From Agrypnia vestita (Eukaryota > Arthropoda > Insecta > Trichoptera > Phryganeidae), in contig JADDOH010001563.1 of NCBI GenBank assembly GCA_016648135.1, forward strand, positions 124,001 through 188,000: DNA of 64,000 nt, read 5' to 3'. The stretch's first letter is position 1. Every line of letters starts with the position of its first letter. The notes beneath the pieces are model-generated. The model was given only the letters and a program-made list of their open reading frames with translations, was not told the DNA's origin and did not search any database. A program made the position numbers and the translations under genes. Positions 44,440-55,581 of the stretch are shown here, one piece after another.

Positions 44440-45185
44440 AATACAATTTTTGTCATGTTAACGGAGACTCGATGAACGCGCGGCTCGGTGCAACTGCACT
44501 CGCTGCACTCGCCTCCAGCCGGCCCTGATCAAATCGAAATGTTTTTGGGTTAAGTATGCGGGCGGCGGGGAGGGGAAGGGGGATGTTGTAAAGCGAAACA
44601 TAATATAATATGGAGCCATCAAATTACTTGGCGATGTGAAAGTGTTCGCGAAAAGTTGTTCTAGTTTTTCTCGGAATTTCGCTTCGTTAACTCGGCCGAA
44701 GTTCGCACGTTTCGGCCCGCTCCGACAAAAGTACGGCCCGGGAATGTTTTCATCCGACTTATTTCGACGCCCTCAATCTCCCGAGAAAGGTTTATTATCA
44801 CTTACATTCATATTCTTCGTACTCGGCTCTACGCCGCGCGAATCGGAAATGCCGGGCGGCACTCTTCCTACGCGGGGTGAAAGTATTTCCGGAACAAACT
44901 CGCGGAAAATTAATATTGTTAAAAAATCAATACAATCCGGCCGCCGCGAAATTTGGTTGTTTCTGCAGCGGATATTACCAAAAATTACCACTAATAATTA
45001 CTATCATAGTGGCAGGAATAACGCGCTATACATTTAACTGTAGATGGTTACGGATATTTCATACGAACCGTATGTTTTTCCGAGAAACTTTTCTCGACGT
45101 TTCGTTGAAGTCGTATTCAACGTCATCAAAAAAAAAAAAAATCAATTCTTTAGAGATCTAAAAACCTAATGAAACTGAAACATGA
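44440..45185. other. CpG-rich non-genic block
   Basis: About 44620-45110 is rich in CpG (TCGGCCGAAG, CGGCCCG, CGCCGCGCGAATCGG). It has a 133-codon plus-strand frame (44636-45037) and an opposing 72-codon frame, neither with a recognisable motif. It may be a promoter-like or conserved block of a distant gene. Unproven. Confidence 0.35.
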
Positions 45186-45262
45186 TCAATAAAAAACTAG
45201 ACCTTAATCCTCTCAATACTGTGACATAAATATCACTCTCCAATCACTGAGATCTCCAAGTC
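45186..45262 (+). repeat. Interspersed repeat R2, copy 2
   Basis: Partner of 9761-9842. Shared blocks are TCAATAAAAAACT, CTCTCAATACTGTGACA and ACTGAGATCTCCAAGT. Confidence 0.5.
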
Positions 45263-45837
45263 TATTTCGCACTTACATTATTATCAATCACTATAACTAG
45301 ATGTCATCGAGAAATGGCAACCCAGATGCATCCATGACACATGCTAAGTTCACAAGTGAAATATTGATAAACCAATCTGACTGTCGCTTGAGCGTGTAAT
45401 ACCCGCTCAAAATGGACAACATTGTAATGCACCGAGAACCGCTACTTATAGTTACACGGTGTTGGCCTTGGAACCCACGCACTCTATATTTGCAAGGTGG
45501 TATTGTGTCTCGTTTTTGACCAACAACATTTTTCTTAATTGTATATGTTAATTTGCGAAATAAATTTTATTCTAAACCACAGACTACCGAAATATATAGA
45601 CATGAACGAAAATGTCTAGCTACACAGTCTGATTCCGCGGCTGGTACGAATACGTTTAATGTTTAATTTAAGAAAAAAAATTCGGGTAGGTAAATTTTTA
45701 AACAATCATGAAAAGCTCAAACTATAAACGCTAAGTTAATATCATGTCGGTAAATAAGTTGCGCTTCATTACAAAAATACATTTTTACTTGAAGTGACTC
45801 GGTTTTGGAACGAAATTTAAAAAAAAAGTTTTTACAA
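45263..45837. other. Non-genic stretch, nothing recognised
   Basis: A 61-codon minus-strand frame (45297-45482) is unassigned. AT-rich otherwise. Confidence 0.4.
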
Positions 45838-46120
45838 TACTCCCTTTCTCATTTTCGGGTTTCGTGTCTACCAGATGCGTCGGAGTATTTTCATACAACT
45901 GAGTTGTGTGAAAAAACCATTAAAAATTTGAAAAATCCAAAATTATACTATAATTATTAAATTTTTTAACGAAATCGATAGATCTTCCTGATCGTCGCCA
46001 CGAGTCTGCTTGCAAAGTTTCAGCTCGATTGGATCACGGAAAAAGGATTAAAAATCGATCCAAAGCTTTTTCGTCAGACAAGCAAGCAATCAGACACCAC
46101 GAGTTAAAAGAAAGGGAGTT
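45838..46120 (+). mobile_element. MITE family Q, copy 2 (283 bp)
   Basis: Same orientation and structure as 44158-44439. It begins TACTCCCTTTCTC and ends AAAGAAAGGGAGTT, with the outer right base changed. It has a short extra segment (GAGTTGTGTGAA) near the middle. The AAGTTTTTACAA left flank is again shared. Confidence 0.8.
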
Positions 46121-47189
46121 AAAACGAAGTCTTTTAAAAAACACGTTTTATTTGCAAGGGGGATTTAACGGTGCAAGAATACATTATTTAACTGCATCAT
46201 AAATGTATCTAAAATAAATGCAATTGGGAAATACTTTCGCCATGACTTAATCCACCGGCCTAAAGACGGTATTTAGTTTTCTGTAAATAAAATATCACTT
46301 CTAAACATTATTTAAAATTTCTTTATCATTAAAAGCGTATTGCGTAATCATGCTATCTTCAAAAATTTCTGTCTCTAATATCACTCTAAAGCTATCTATT
46401 AGGATCGACTTGGTGACGGTCTACTTATCAAATATTAAAACAAATCAAAAAGTAATATTTAATTAAATAAATAAATAAACAGCGACGATAAATTGTTCCC
46501 CTTACATGTGATTCAATTTTTTCCGCGTTAAAATGAGTTGTGTTCGTTATTTTTCCCGTACAATCAACGATACAGCTTCCTTGCGAGCGATAAAACTATT
46601 GTTTCCTCCAGCACTCCGCTGGGACAGATTCCCTTAATGTCGAATTGAATTGTGGGGCGATTCGTGGATTATTCCGTTATACGGAGCGCAAAACCTTTGA
46701 CACTTTTACCGTCCATTTCATTCGTGCTGTCCGAAGGGAAACATTGGCGAAATCATTTCTTAAGATTCTCCCGTGAAATACGACGAATGGGACAATTGGG
46801 TTGCCGATTTAAAAAATCCCCAAGTCCGCTTTAATTGAAAATAATTGATTTCGAGTTAGCTTTAGATAATTTTAAAGCTTCGTTCTAAATTTCGAAAAAA
46901 ATAAAGTGAAACGAAGTTAAGGATTATGCTCACGATATCGATGCAGAAACGATAGTGAAAAAGGGTGAATCCAGGAAAAAACGTAAATTATGCTCTGAGT
47001 GCTAGACTGGTTTATAATGGATTCAGGTGCCATTAATAACATATGGGAATGAAACGTGGAAGTGTCAAGAAAAAAATTAAAATAGTACAGTAATAATTCT
47101 ACGAAAATGCGATTGCTTAGGTGCACCTGTGATAAATCTGTGTTCGATACATTTAAAACTAAACAAATTATAGTGAATTAGAATAAAGG
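46121..47189. other. Non-genic stretch with a moderately GC-rich block
   Basis: About 46500-46850 is less AT-rich (TCCGCGTTAAAATGAG, CTGTCCGAAGGGAAACATTG). It could be conserved non-coding sequence. The frames over it are not protein-like. Confidence 0.35.
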
Positions 47190-47765
47190 AAGGATCTCTG
47201 AGATGGCTCAGTCATGTGGAAAATATAAGTGAAAAGAGGATGATAAAGAAAACCGAGGGCGTCTGCCAAAGACCTGTTATGATTAGATAAATCAAACATT
47301 GAAGAATTTTTTTTATTTTTTTTTATTTTATTTTTGAAAACGTACAGTACAAAGTCATAAAAGAAAATTATATAATATCAAAAAAATATTCATTTAGTAT
47401 GACCAGTGAAGTTTCCTCGAAGCTGGTAAAAAAAACTAAGCAAAAAAAAATGATAAAGAATATGTGATAAATAATAAATTTTTCAAAGATTTAAATTATG
47501 ATAGTGCATAAAATGGGAAGGGTGGGAAGAGGGAGGGAATGGGATTCAATTAAAGAAGTATTAAATTTATTTCAATAATCATAAATGAGAATACGGAGTT
47601 TCATTTTAAATAAAAGTAAATTGTCAATAAAAATGTCTAGTTTACCTTGTTAAAAACTTCGACAACCAAAGAAAGTGGACGAGGCGAAAATTTTGTATCA
47701 GGACAGAAGAGTGTGACATTCTATCCTCTCTGCCTCTCGCTGCCATAAAACCGGGTAGTGGTTAG
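47190..47765 (+). pseudogene. Non-LTR retrotransposon C-terminus (group N4), split by AT-rich insert
   Basis: The first part reads GSLRWLSHVENISEKRMIKK and RLPKTCYD, stop, INQTLK (47190-47305). After ~335 bp of AT-rich sequence it resumes VDEAKILYQDRRVWHSILSA (about 47675-47745). The order fits the copy at 17112-17345. The insert (about 47306-47640) contains homopolymers but no recognisable ends. Confidence 0.65.
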
Positions 47766-47787
47766 TTAGTTCATTATATTGAGGGTG

Positions 47788-47912
47788 ATTAGCCCTCGTA
47801 ATTCAATGGGCATGAGACACTGGTTTCTCACATCGAAAGTTCCGAGTTTGATTTTCGGTGAGATTTCAATATACTCGTCCTCTCTAGACCTGGGTGTTTT
47901 TGTAAAGAATTT
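47788..47912 (+). mobile_element. tRNA-derived SINE, family B, copy 2
   Basis: AATTCAATGGGCATGAGACA, TTCCGAGTTTGATTTTCGG (B box GTTTGATTT, one change from GTTCGATTC), TGAGATTTCAATATACTCG and CTCTCTAGACCTGGGTG match copy 1 at 6560-6685 in order. Confidence 0.6.
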
Positions 47913-47956
47913 TGATAAAGTAATTGAAACTCAAGACCTTCCATATATATATTTTT

Positions 47957-48229
47957 TACTCCCTTTTTATTAACTAGTGGCGTCTGCTTGCTTGCCGTCG
48001 AAAAAACTTTGGATCGATTTTTAACCCTTTTCCCGTGATCCAATCGAGCTGAAACTTTGCAAGCAGACTCGAGGCGACGATCAAGAAGGTTTATCAATTT
48101 TTTGTTAAATAATAATAATAATATAGTATAATTTTGGATTTTTCAAATTTTTAATGGTTTTTCATATAAGTTGTATGGAGATTCCGACGCATGTGGTAGA
48201 CACGAAACCCGAAAATGAGAAAGGGGGTA
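47957..48229 (-). mobile_element. MITE family Q, copy 3 (inverted)
   Basis: Reverse orientation relative to copies 1 and 2. It begins TACTCCCTTTTTATTAAC, ends GAGAAAGGGGGTA and is followed by TTGTAAAAACTT, the complement of the flank shared by the other copies. It has an AAT triplet expansion near 48105-48122. All internal blocks are present. Confidence 0.8.
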
Positions 48230-49141
48230 TTGTAAAAACTTATTTTTTATGGGTTACTTTTTTTAATTTTCTTTTCTTTTCTAATAATATACCTATGGGT
48301 ATAATAGGTATATCAATTTTCTGTTGTATCCTCACTTTCATGACTACCAAACTCCTATTTCAATTTTAATATTCAAAATTATTTTTACCTACTTAAAAAA
48401 AGTTTATTAATTTATTTTTTTTGTACACTGAAATTTTTATTATAATATTGTTGTCTTGCAAAAATTAATTTGTTATACTAAAGAGAAATAAAAATTCTAT
48501 CCAATTATCGTATTTTTTTTAGATACTTTCATAGGATATTTCAGGACTAAACAGAAATATTAAAATAGGAATATCTCTGTTGTTGAAATATGGACATAGG
48601 GATTTTTTGAAATTGGCCATCCAATCATCGTGTGGCTGCTGCGAACAACCGATCAGCGACAAATTGTTTTCCGTTTCATCTAACGTGACGTAAATTCTAT
48701 ATTCTATAGTTCCACTCTGTAGGTTATATAATATTTCATGATTTGTCGCAAATAATTTCGTACAAAACTAAAATCAGTTTTCTGGGATATCTTATAAAAA
48801 TCTGTCAATATTTAAGTGTCTTGATTATAATGGCAAGCAACCGTATAATTTGAATCCGCATCATTGTGTCGCGATTGGCCTTTTTTTTCTAGCCTGTACT
48901 GATATGTTAATTTTTTTTAGTTGTAAGAAATTATTTGACTTTTAGTAATAAAAACATTTTTAAAAACATAAAATAATATAACATTACGTCATATATCATA
49001 ACATATGCTTAGGTATTAAAATTGTATATAACATATGTGCACATAAACTAAGAAAAGTAGCGAGACTAGTTGATTTCTTCACATTTGCTGGCAGTTCATT
49101 GAACAATTAGAAAACTTTTTAAATAGATAATATATTATCAC
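48230..49141. other. AT-rich stretch with one copy of a 150 bp repeat
   Basis: 48640-48800 matches 49985-50135 in direct orientation: GCGAACAA(C/G)CGATC, CAAATTGTTTTCCGTT and AATATTTCATGATTTGT. Nothing else is recognisable. Confidence 0.5.
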
Positions 49142-49550
49142 ATGACGTAACTGCAGGAGGCAAATAAATACACTAAAAATTAATTAGCAATTTATTAATT
49201 AGAGATTTATTAATTATTAAATATTTATTAAACAAAGTCACTTAACACGAATTAAACATATCTCTCATATACGAATACTTTATTTAACATTCACTTGAAC
49301 ATTATCCAATTGTCGCACGTATTAGTCGCATTTATTTATTTCGCCACTTATAAGTACTTACGTAAGTACTCGCCCGATTATTTTGCTAGATACCTATCGC
49401 TTCGCAATTTCAGGACTGGACACACCTGGTCGTCGTCCGCGATGCACATCGCTTTGAACGATCTGTCAAAACAAGGCTCTCCGCGGCGGCCTAGATCAGC
49501 GCTATTTATACCCAAATACTGGATTATCGAACCTCCTAGATTATTCTAGT
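49142..49550 (-). mobile_element. LTR-like repeat, family L, copy D
   Basis: TGACGTAACTGCAGGAGGC, TTATTAATTA and AAACAAAGTCACTTAACACG parallel the arms at 39258-39583 and copies A/B. On the minus strand a TATA-like GTATAAATAGCG lies toward the opposite end (~49505), in the same relative place as in copy A. No internal retroviral-type genes are next to it. The solo LTR interpretation is tentative. Confidence 0.4.
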
Positions 49551-49671
49551 ATTATGAAGGTTCCCGTTGCTTCTAGTTTTGTTTGTTTGTTTTATAGACG
49601 ATTCCCGTTCCCGTTGTGTGGAATGATCCCGGATCCCATGACGATTCTTTGTCCCCACTAAGAAGCGCCAT

Positions 49672-49722
49672 GGGAAAAACGGCATAATACCCCATAAAAC
49701 ACAAACCGGAAGATATACTTGA
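49672..49722. mobile_element. Terminal scrap of the F1/F2 fold-back family
   Basis: AAACGGCATAATACCCCATA, AAACACAAACCGGAAGATAT corresponds to the right outer end of F2 (16462-16500). The upstream GGATCCCAT (49630-49640) may be another trace. The remainder of the element is missing. Confidence 0.5.
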
Positions 49723-49739
49723 CATATTGTACTATTGTA

Positions 49740-49800
49740 TATACTGATAAAATAAAAATTTATTTTTTAAATTTCCAAACCCAGGTAACACCCTCAATTC
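49740..49800 (+). mobile_element. Terminal scrap of the TTAA-element family
   Basis: AAATTTCCAAACCCAGGTAACACCC parallels the right end of 51540-52375 (TATTTCCAAACCCATGTTACCCC). Only the last ~60 bp are recognisable. Confidence 0.4.
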
Positions 49801-49984
49801 TAATTTCATCTAGAATGTTCGAACTACTTCAATTATGTGTAGTTCTTATTGTTTCAGACTCTTATGACATCGTGTTCAAGATCCGTAAGTTAGTGGTATA
49901 GTTTTTACATGTAGTTAGAATATCGGTAAAAACATTTCGTACGATTCTTCTGTGAAATACGACAAAAAGAGCAATTTTCGTGTA

Positions 49985-50135
49985 GCCGTTGCGAACAAGC
50001 GATCTGCTACAAATTGTTTTCCGTTCCTTAAATCACGTGTATTCTGTATTCTATAGTCTCCGTAGGTACCTAGATAATATAATATTTCATGATTTGTTTC
50101 GCAAACAATTTCGCACAAAACGAGAAGCAATTTTG
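49985..50135 (+). repeat. 150 bp direct repeat, copy 2
   Basis: Partner of 48640-48800, about 70-80% similar by eye. The overlapping 142-codon frame (49989-50417) is AT-driven and not protein-like. Confidence 0.5.
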
Positions 50136-51539
50136 AGCGATATAATATTCCGTTTTCATTTCAAAATGAAAGCGAAACAACCCCTTTCTAATATTGCCTT
50201 TTCTGCGTCATCCCTTATTGTTTCATTTTTATTTTTTTTAATAAAAGCTCCCGAAATCGAAATGTTCATAACATTCCTAAGTGACAGACAACAGATAGCA
50301 AGACGCGTATTTGAAATATATATTAGAAAACACGCCATTATTAATTTATCTACGTATATATATTTTTTAATGTTTATTCATATTTTTTTAAACATCTTAC
50401 ATCTAAAATATTTATAATTATTTCCTACCACTCTCTCAGGCATTTCATCCACCCCCTACTTGGATAAAATGGAAACATTGTATCAACATTTAGAGGTTTT
50501 GCAAAGCAATGGCTCCACCACAAACCAGTTTTTAACTTAATCTTATCTGAGTAACGCTGGTTTATTCACGAATATCTAAAACCCACCTTAAAATAACAAT
50601 TAATATCAAATATATATATATACCTTCGTAATTATGCTCGAAATATTTAGCTTAGAGAAACTAATATAAGAGCTCTATCTCTTAAAATAGTTTCAGGAAA
50701 ATTGGAAATTTATTTGAATAATCATTAATCTATTCCTCCTACATTAAAAATAATTATCATGACAATAGATTTTCCTTGCAAAATATTTTCACCAGTCCCT
50801 AGTTAATGTTTAAAAAACATGGTAGGGAAATTATTTAAATTTTACCTTTTATATTTATTTGAAACTTATATAAATAAACCTTATTTCTTGAAGAACTTGT
50901 GCAATAACAGAATAATTTTTTCTTGGAAACAATGAACGAAATGATAGCGTGATATATGAAATTGGAATAAAATTTCCATTCTTGTGTCAAAACGATATAC
51001 CTATACAAATATTTACGTAGAGCGTCAAACGCGGAAGATTTCTTGATTAATAATTTTGAACAATTTGAAGTTAGAATTTTCTAACGAATTTATCAGATGA
51101 AGGCTTATTCAAAGCAGGAATTAAAATCATTGAATATAGGTAAGCCTTTATAATTCTAAAAATAGGAAATTATAATTATGATTGAGTTCAAAGATGTTCA
51201 CGAGTATATTCATCAACAGTAAATTAAATTTTGGTAATTTTTCTTGAGTCATAATCCATCTGACAGATGAAATATGAAACTGAAACAGATGAAATAAAAA
51301 TCGTGAGTCTTAAATTTAAAGACTAGATAAATATTTTTGTTACCATTGTAAATATTGTCCGCAGAAAAAGATATTACGAATTCTTTCAACTGTTGTCAGT
51401 ACGATGTGTGTAGGTACACATCATGAATCTTAAATTTATTTCAACAATTGATTGTCCATTGACAATTGATTACAAATACAATTATTCACATATATTTTTA
51501 CATTCCTTGTCCACCCTAATAATTGAATATCAATCAGTC
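50136..51539. other. AT-rich stretch, nothing recognised
   Basis: 50440-50560 has a weak resemblance (AATGG.AACATT...GAGG(T/C)TTTGCAAA) to sequence just before the Helitron-like end at 25.4 kb. No gene or terminal repeat. Confidence 0.4.
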
Positions 51540-52375
51540 TCCGAGCAAACTTTTATGGATTTCGATGGTTAAAAAAAAACTAATTTTCTCTAATTTTTAA
51601 TTGATAAAATAAAAAAATATTTTATTCAAATTCTTAGCATGTAAAAAAACAACATTGGAAGAATATTCTTATAATTTTTTTATTTGAAAATTTTGAGAAT
51701 CCAGCCTTAAAAACCTGGGTTTCGGAGACGCCTTCAAAAAATAAAAAGTATCCTGGCGGTGGTCAGGATAACTCATGAAAGTTTTATCTGAAATCATAAA
51801 ACCAAATATTTTCTGTTAGTGGATGAGTAAAACTCGAGATTAATCGAAGGATTTAAAAAAAGAATTATTTTTTGGCAGAGTTAATACAAAAAATACAATT
51901 TTCGGTAAAATCTACAAGTATTGCCTTGTAAAATAATTTGTGATCAAATAAGAAAAAAAATCGATTAATCACTAGACAATATCTTATCTAGAAGCAGTGT
52001 GCAAGATTTCAATAATATTGGTGCAATAGTTTTTGAAAAATCGTGTCCACGGACTTCAAAAATAGAGTTTTGAGAAAAAGCTATTAAAGTTTTAACTAGG
52101 TAATAAAACGGAGAAAAAAAATTTAACTTATATGTGTATAGAATCGTCGATTCCAGCTCCATAAAGAAAAGATCCTGCTGCAGAGTATTTTCTTATTTCC
52201 CTGCTCTTGTCTGAATTTCTGAAGGCTATGTGTCCTAGAGTTTAACTCCGATTGACTTGAAAATTTGGGAAAATATTCTTGATGTGTAAGATAATGCTGC
52301 TAGATAAATAAAATAATGCATTTTTTTTATATTTCCAAACCCATGTTACCCCTTATAGTTTGTGTATAAATAAAT
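51540..52375 (+). mobile_element. Diverged relative of the TTAA-flanked element
   Basis: The right part shares CTCCGATTGACTTGAAA(A/T)TTTG, AATATTCTTG and the CAAACC...(T)TACCCC terminal block with 42843-43698. The left limit is uncertain. The TTAA target at the right end is degraded (CCTTATAG). No coding capacity. Confidence 0.5.
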
Positions 52376-53284
52376 AAATAACTTAAGGTAGTTTTTGTTG
52401 TCTTTATCGATGCAATACTAGTGAAATTATTTTATAATTTTGTAACACACAGTCGGAGAGGTATATTAAAGATCAATTCTTAAATTTGATGCAAAAAGCC
52501 CGGCCCAACGTAACCGAAATAATGGGAATTCTATGGAATCCATATATTGCTAAATCCTATTGCTCAAATCCTATTTCTTATCCGTAGTCTTATCCCAAAG
52601 ACAGTAATATATTTGAAAACCTTTCGGCTAAATAAAAAAAAGAAGGAAAATGTTTGAATAATGACGAGTGATTTGATCATCAAATAAATTTATCCAGTGG
52701 ATTTTTTAGATAGTTTGTTTAGTGGTTGAACAGTCCTTTGTAAGGTTTGACTTATTGCTAATCAATCCTACCCTGTTATACGGAGTGTTTTTTTAAAGGT
52801 ATATGACTTTAAAATGAAATAAAACACTATGAAATTGGCCTTGTTGGAAAAATAATTTTATGCCATTAGGGTTTAAATGATACCACAATTTTCGGAGTAA
52901 ATATGCGAGCGTTTTTCTAAACTAATTTAAGTCTATTCATGGTGAAATGTCTAAATAAACTGAGCACAAATCAGCTATCAGCTGCCAAATTAACCATCGC
53001 TAGAAAAAGTGTTACATATTTGAAAAAAAAACAACCTTAAAAAAACACAATATATATTTAAACACCTATGGCATTAAGTTATCTTTGCAATAAAGTTAAT
53101 AACCATGGCCCTTGACTGCGGTTCGTATGTGTTTTAATTAATTTAAAAGTTCTATACTTTTAACAAAAACATCACTTATAACAAAGGCTGTTTATTCGTG
53201 ATAATATTACCTTTTTGTTTATCGAAGTCACAAGGTTTAATAAACTTACTAACTAAATTTTTTAACGCTACCGTTTCACCCCAG
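52376..53284. other. AT-rich stretch, nothing recognised
   Basis: A run at ~52782 (GGAGTGTTTTTTTAAAGGTA) resembles starts of some DNA transposons, but no inverted partner was seen. No open frame. Confidence 0.4.
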
Positions 53285-53445
53285 GGGTACAGGGATGATA
53301 AAACACCACGCTTTTTGCTCCTACACACATTTTGCTGATCCACTTTCATATAATTTCTTAAGCACGCTCTTCGGGTGTTGAAATTTTAACAAGACCATCC
53401 TCCTATATTTGGTATATCTGATCATGCCAAGTCACTTTCCTCCTA
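53285..53445 (-). pseudogene. Non-LTR retrotransposon C-terminus (group N4), short
   Basis: The minus-strand translation gives RRKVTWHDQIYQI, stop, EDGLVKISTPEE and, in a shifted frame, CRSKKRGVLSSLYPWGE, matching W.DQI..ILEDG and C.DR..W.S.LSAYP.GE of this group. Heavily decayed. Confidence 0.5.
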
Positions 53446-53579
53446 CACTATCTTTACATTTTTTACAGATCAATAATTAAGTTAGCAGATATAATATGAA
53501 TTATCATAAATATCTGAAAAATATAACAATATTGATTTAGTTTCAATTAATTAATGATGTTTAACTTGACTGACTTGAC

Positions 53580-53957
53580 TAATGGTATTGAAACATGAGC
53601 CGACAGACAACACGAGGACAAAGAACCTCTTAAAAACCACCGATATGAAAACTCTCTGACCCATCGCAGGAGTAACCATAGAGACAGAGCACGAAATTCC
53701 GAAATTCGGAAGATCTGCGATATCGAAGATGTCGTGTGATGGGGAAGAAATAGAAGAAGATGCTGGAGGGACCACGTGGATAGAACGGATTCAACAAGAG
53801 AGATAAGAATAGCAAAGTACGAGATACCTGCAGGCGGCAGACCTCCAGGAAGACCACTAAAATAATGGAGGGACGGCTAGTCATCCATATCCCAGTAACA
53901 GAAGCCGCGAAATAACAAGACACAGTCCTAGCACAAGCAGAAGAAGAAGAAGAAGAC
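53580..53957 (+). pseudogene. RTE-like non-LTR C-terminus (group N2) with (GAA)n
   Basis: In shifting frames it reads NGIET, ADRQ, then RARNSEIRKICDIEDVV, WGRNRRRCWRDHVDRTD, RIAKYEIPAGGRPPGRPLK and WRDG, and ends in (GAA)n at 53938-53956. Stops replace tryptophan codons at several places. It is the same group as 11117-11533 and 22600-23511. Confidence 0.75.
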
Positions 53958-54079
53958 TGAAGGTAATACGTGAGCATTGTAAACGTTCTACTTTTTATAA
54001 ATAACAAATAGTAAAAGTAAACTGTGCTATCATTTTTAATGTAGGTAATTACAAATTATATAGTTATATAGATACGTGT

Positions 54080-54297
54080 GGTATAAAAGCAAAGGCAGCA
54101 ATATCCAAAAATACAGTCATCGAGGATTACTAATAAAGGATGTACTCAGTTCAAGTTTTTATAGAAAATATGGCTTTAAATTTATAGGAAACATGATTTT
54201 GGAGGGGATAGACATATCAAATCTTAAATTCATTATTTTCTCAATTAGTAATCATTGATGACTTTGTTTTGGATATTGCTGCCTTTGCTTTCATACC
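54080..54297. mobile_element. MITE family M, complete copy (218 bp)
   Basis: The left end GGTATAAAAGCAAAGGCAGC followed by AATATCCAAAA is mirrored at the right end (TTTTGGATATTGCTGCC, TTTGCTTTCATACC), ~30 bp inverted repeats with few mismatches. Two further copies are at 20735-21079 and 9940-10078. No coding capacity. The target duplication is unresolved. Confidence 0.8.
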
Positions 54298-54318
54298 CTT
54301 CATGTATATATTTTTTAC

Positions 54319-54632
54319 AGGTTATTAACAGATCGGATGACCCTTACAGATAAACATATAAGACATAATTAATTTTACAATTAAAGATATTTAAGGACAT
54401 GTTACTAACTAACCAATGTTATAATAACTAATTATTTTATAGGGCGAGTTTCAATATGGCTAATCAACAATATTGTGGTGTTTATTATAGGATTTCCTCT
54501 CGACATAGTATGCTTTGTTCCTTTATCTACGAAGCCAGAGGCCGTGTATTTGTGTCAATGTGCTTCTCGGCTATGCTGTTTGTGGAGAGCACATATTACA
54601 CGCTTGAGTGATTGCTTACTAAATATAAGATG
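54319..54632 (+). repeat. Interspersed repeat R1, copy 2
   Basis: Matches 4470-4735. It starts only ~20 bp after the MITE at 54080-54297. It includes GATGACCCTTACAGATAAAC, CAACAATATTGTGGTGTTTA and CCTCTCGACATA. An extra ~40 bp (GTGTATTTGTGTCAATGTGC ...) is absent from copy 1. Confidence 0.65.
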
Positions 54633-54699
54633 CTTTATTTTTTATACAATTATATTATACAATTTGACTCTAGTAGAGATAAAAGAGTTTATGTGTTTT

Positions 54700-54958
54700 C
54701 CAGAATGTTCATCATCTTTTATTATTATTATTATTATTGATAATGGGCAGGCAGCTCAAGCTGATAGGCCCATATCACTGTGTCTCATTTGAATATTCAG
54801 CCTATTCCTTTATTGGTTGACACTGGCTGCAGACACAACGCCCTCAGGCAAACTGTTCCACATATTGACTACTCTATTGCTTAATGCATGCTTTCTTGGG
54901 TTGCATGAGAACCGAGACTTGTTCAACTTCAGGTTGTGATGAATCACCTGTTTCTATA
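54700..54958 (-). pseudogene. CR1/jockey-like LINE C-terminus with (ATT)n tail
   Basis: Minus-strand codons from ~54945 to ~54765 read HNLKLNKSRFSCNPRKHALS, NRVVNMWNSLPEGVVSAAS and VNQ, stop, RNRLNIQM, GLSA. The SFS.R....WNSLP..VV.A.S...FK..L signature is the conserved end of CR1/jockey ORF2. A single TAA interrupts it. The tail is an (AAT)n/(ATT)n run at 54719-54741. Confidence 0.75.
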
Positions 54959-55581
54959 GATTTTTTTTTTATTTTATTATTTTTATTTTGAACTCTAAGA
55001 TGATTTAAATGCTACGCGGGAAAAAATTGAGCTAAACCCACCTGGCGGAGTATTGGAGCTACAAAAATTTGGGAATGATGAAACGCTAGTATTGGGAGGG
55101 AGTTAGTAGCGATTGATCGGATATAGGTTACGGGCAGTTACTATTCAATTCTTATAAATCATATTGATCTTGTGGTAAAGCCGTGTTTGGTACAAATGGT
55201 TGACGATCGATGCGGTCCGAGCGGTCCACATGTGCTTCCCATAAAAAATACTGAACACGGTTTTCGTAGATTTGGGTCGCGGTTATTGCGGTTTGAGCCG
55301 TTAAAAAACCGATTAACGTCTACTCTAAGGTGACGATGATATTGACAGTTCCACGAGGTTTCTGAATTATGGACTTTTTTGCTGGGTTTTTGAAACCGTT
55401 TAAATGTCATTAATCGTGGTCTCGAGTGGATTCCCGGGCAACAAAGAGGCAGAATATGAGCAAAAGTAAGGAAGGCAGGTCCTAATCGGGGGATCGCGAG
55501 AGGAAAACGCCCCATTAATAATTTATAGGAATTGGCCGTGAAGCACGGATTAAACGTATACGATGTACCAGAGGGGTGACC
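54959..55581. other. Non-genic stretch with a GC-richer block
   Basis: About 55100-55560 has moderate GC and a 118-codon minus-strand frame (55159-55515) without recognisable motifs. GCGGTCCGAGCGGTCCACATG and GGTCGCGGTTATTGCGGTT are locally repetitive. Unassigned. Confidence 0.35.

Noticed and set aside
44636..45037. 133-codon open frame as a gene
   Set aside because: It lies in a CpG-rich block that also opens frames on the other strand. No recognisable motif and no second line of evidence.
49989..50417. 142-codon plus-strand frame
   Set aside because: It spans a dispersed non-coding repeat (49985-50135) and continues into AT-rich sequence. Composition-driven.
55159..55515. 118-codon minus-strand frame as a gene
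   Set aside because: No motif, no homologous copy and no plausible neighbours. Kept only as an unassigned GC-richer block.
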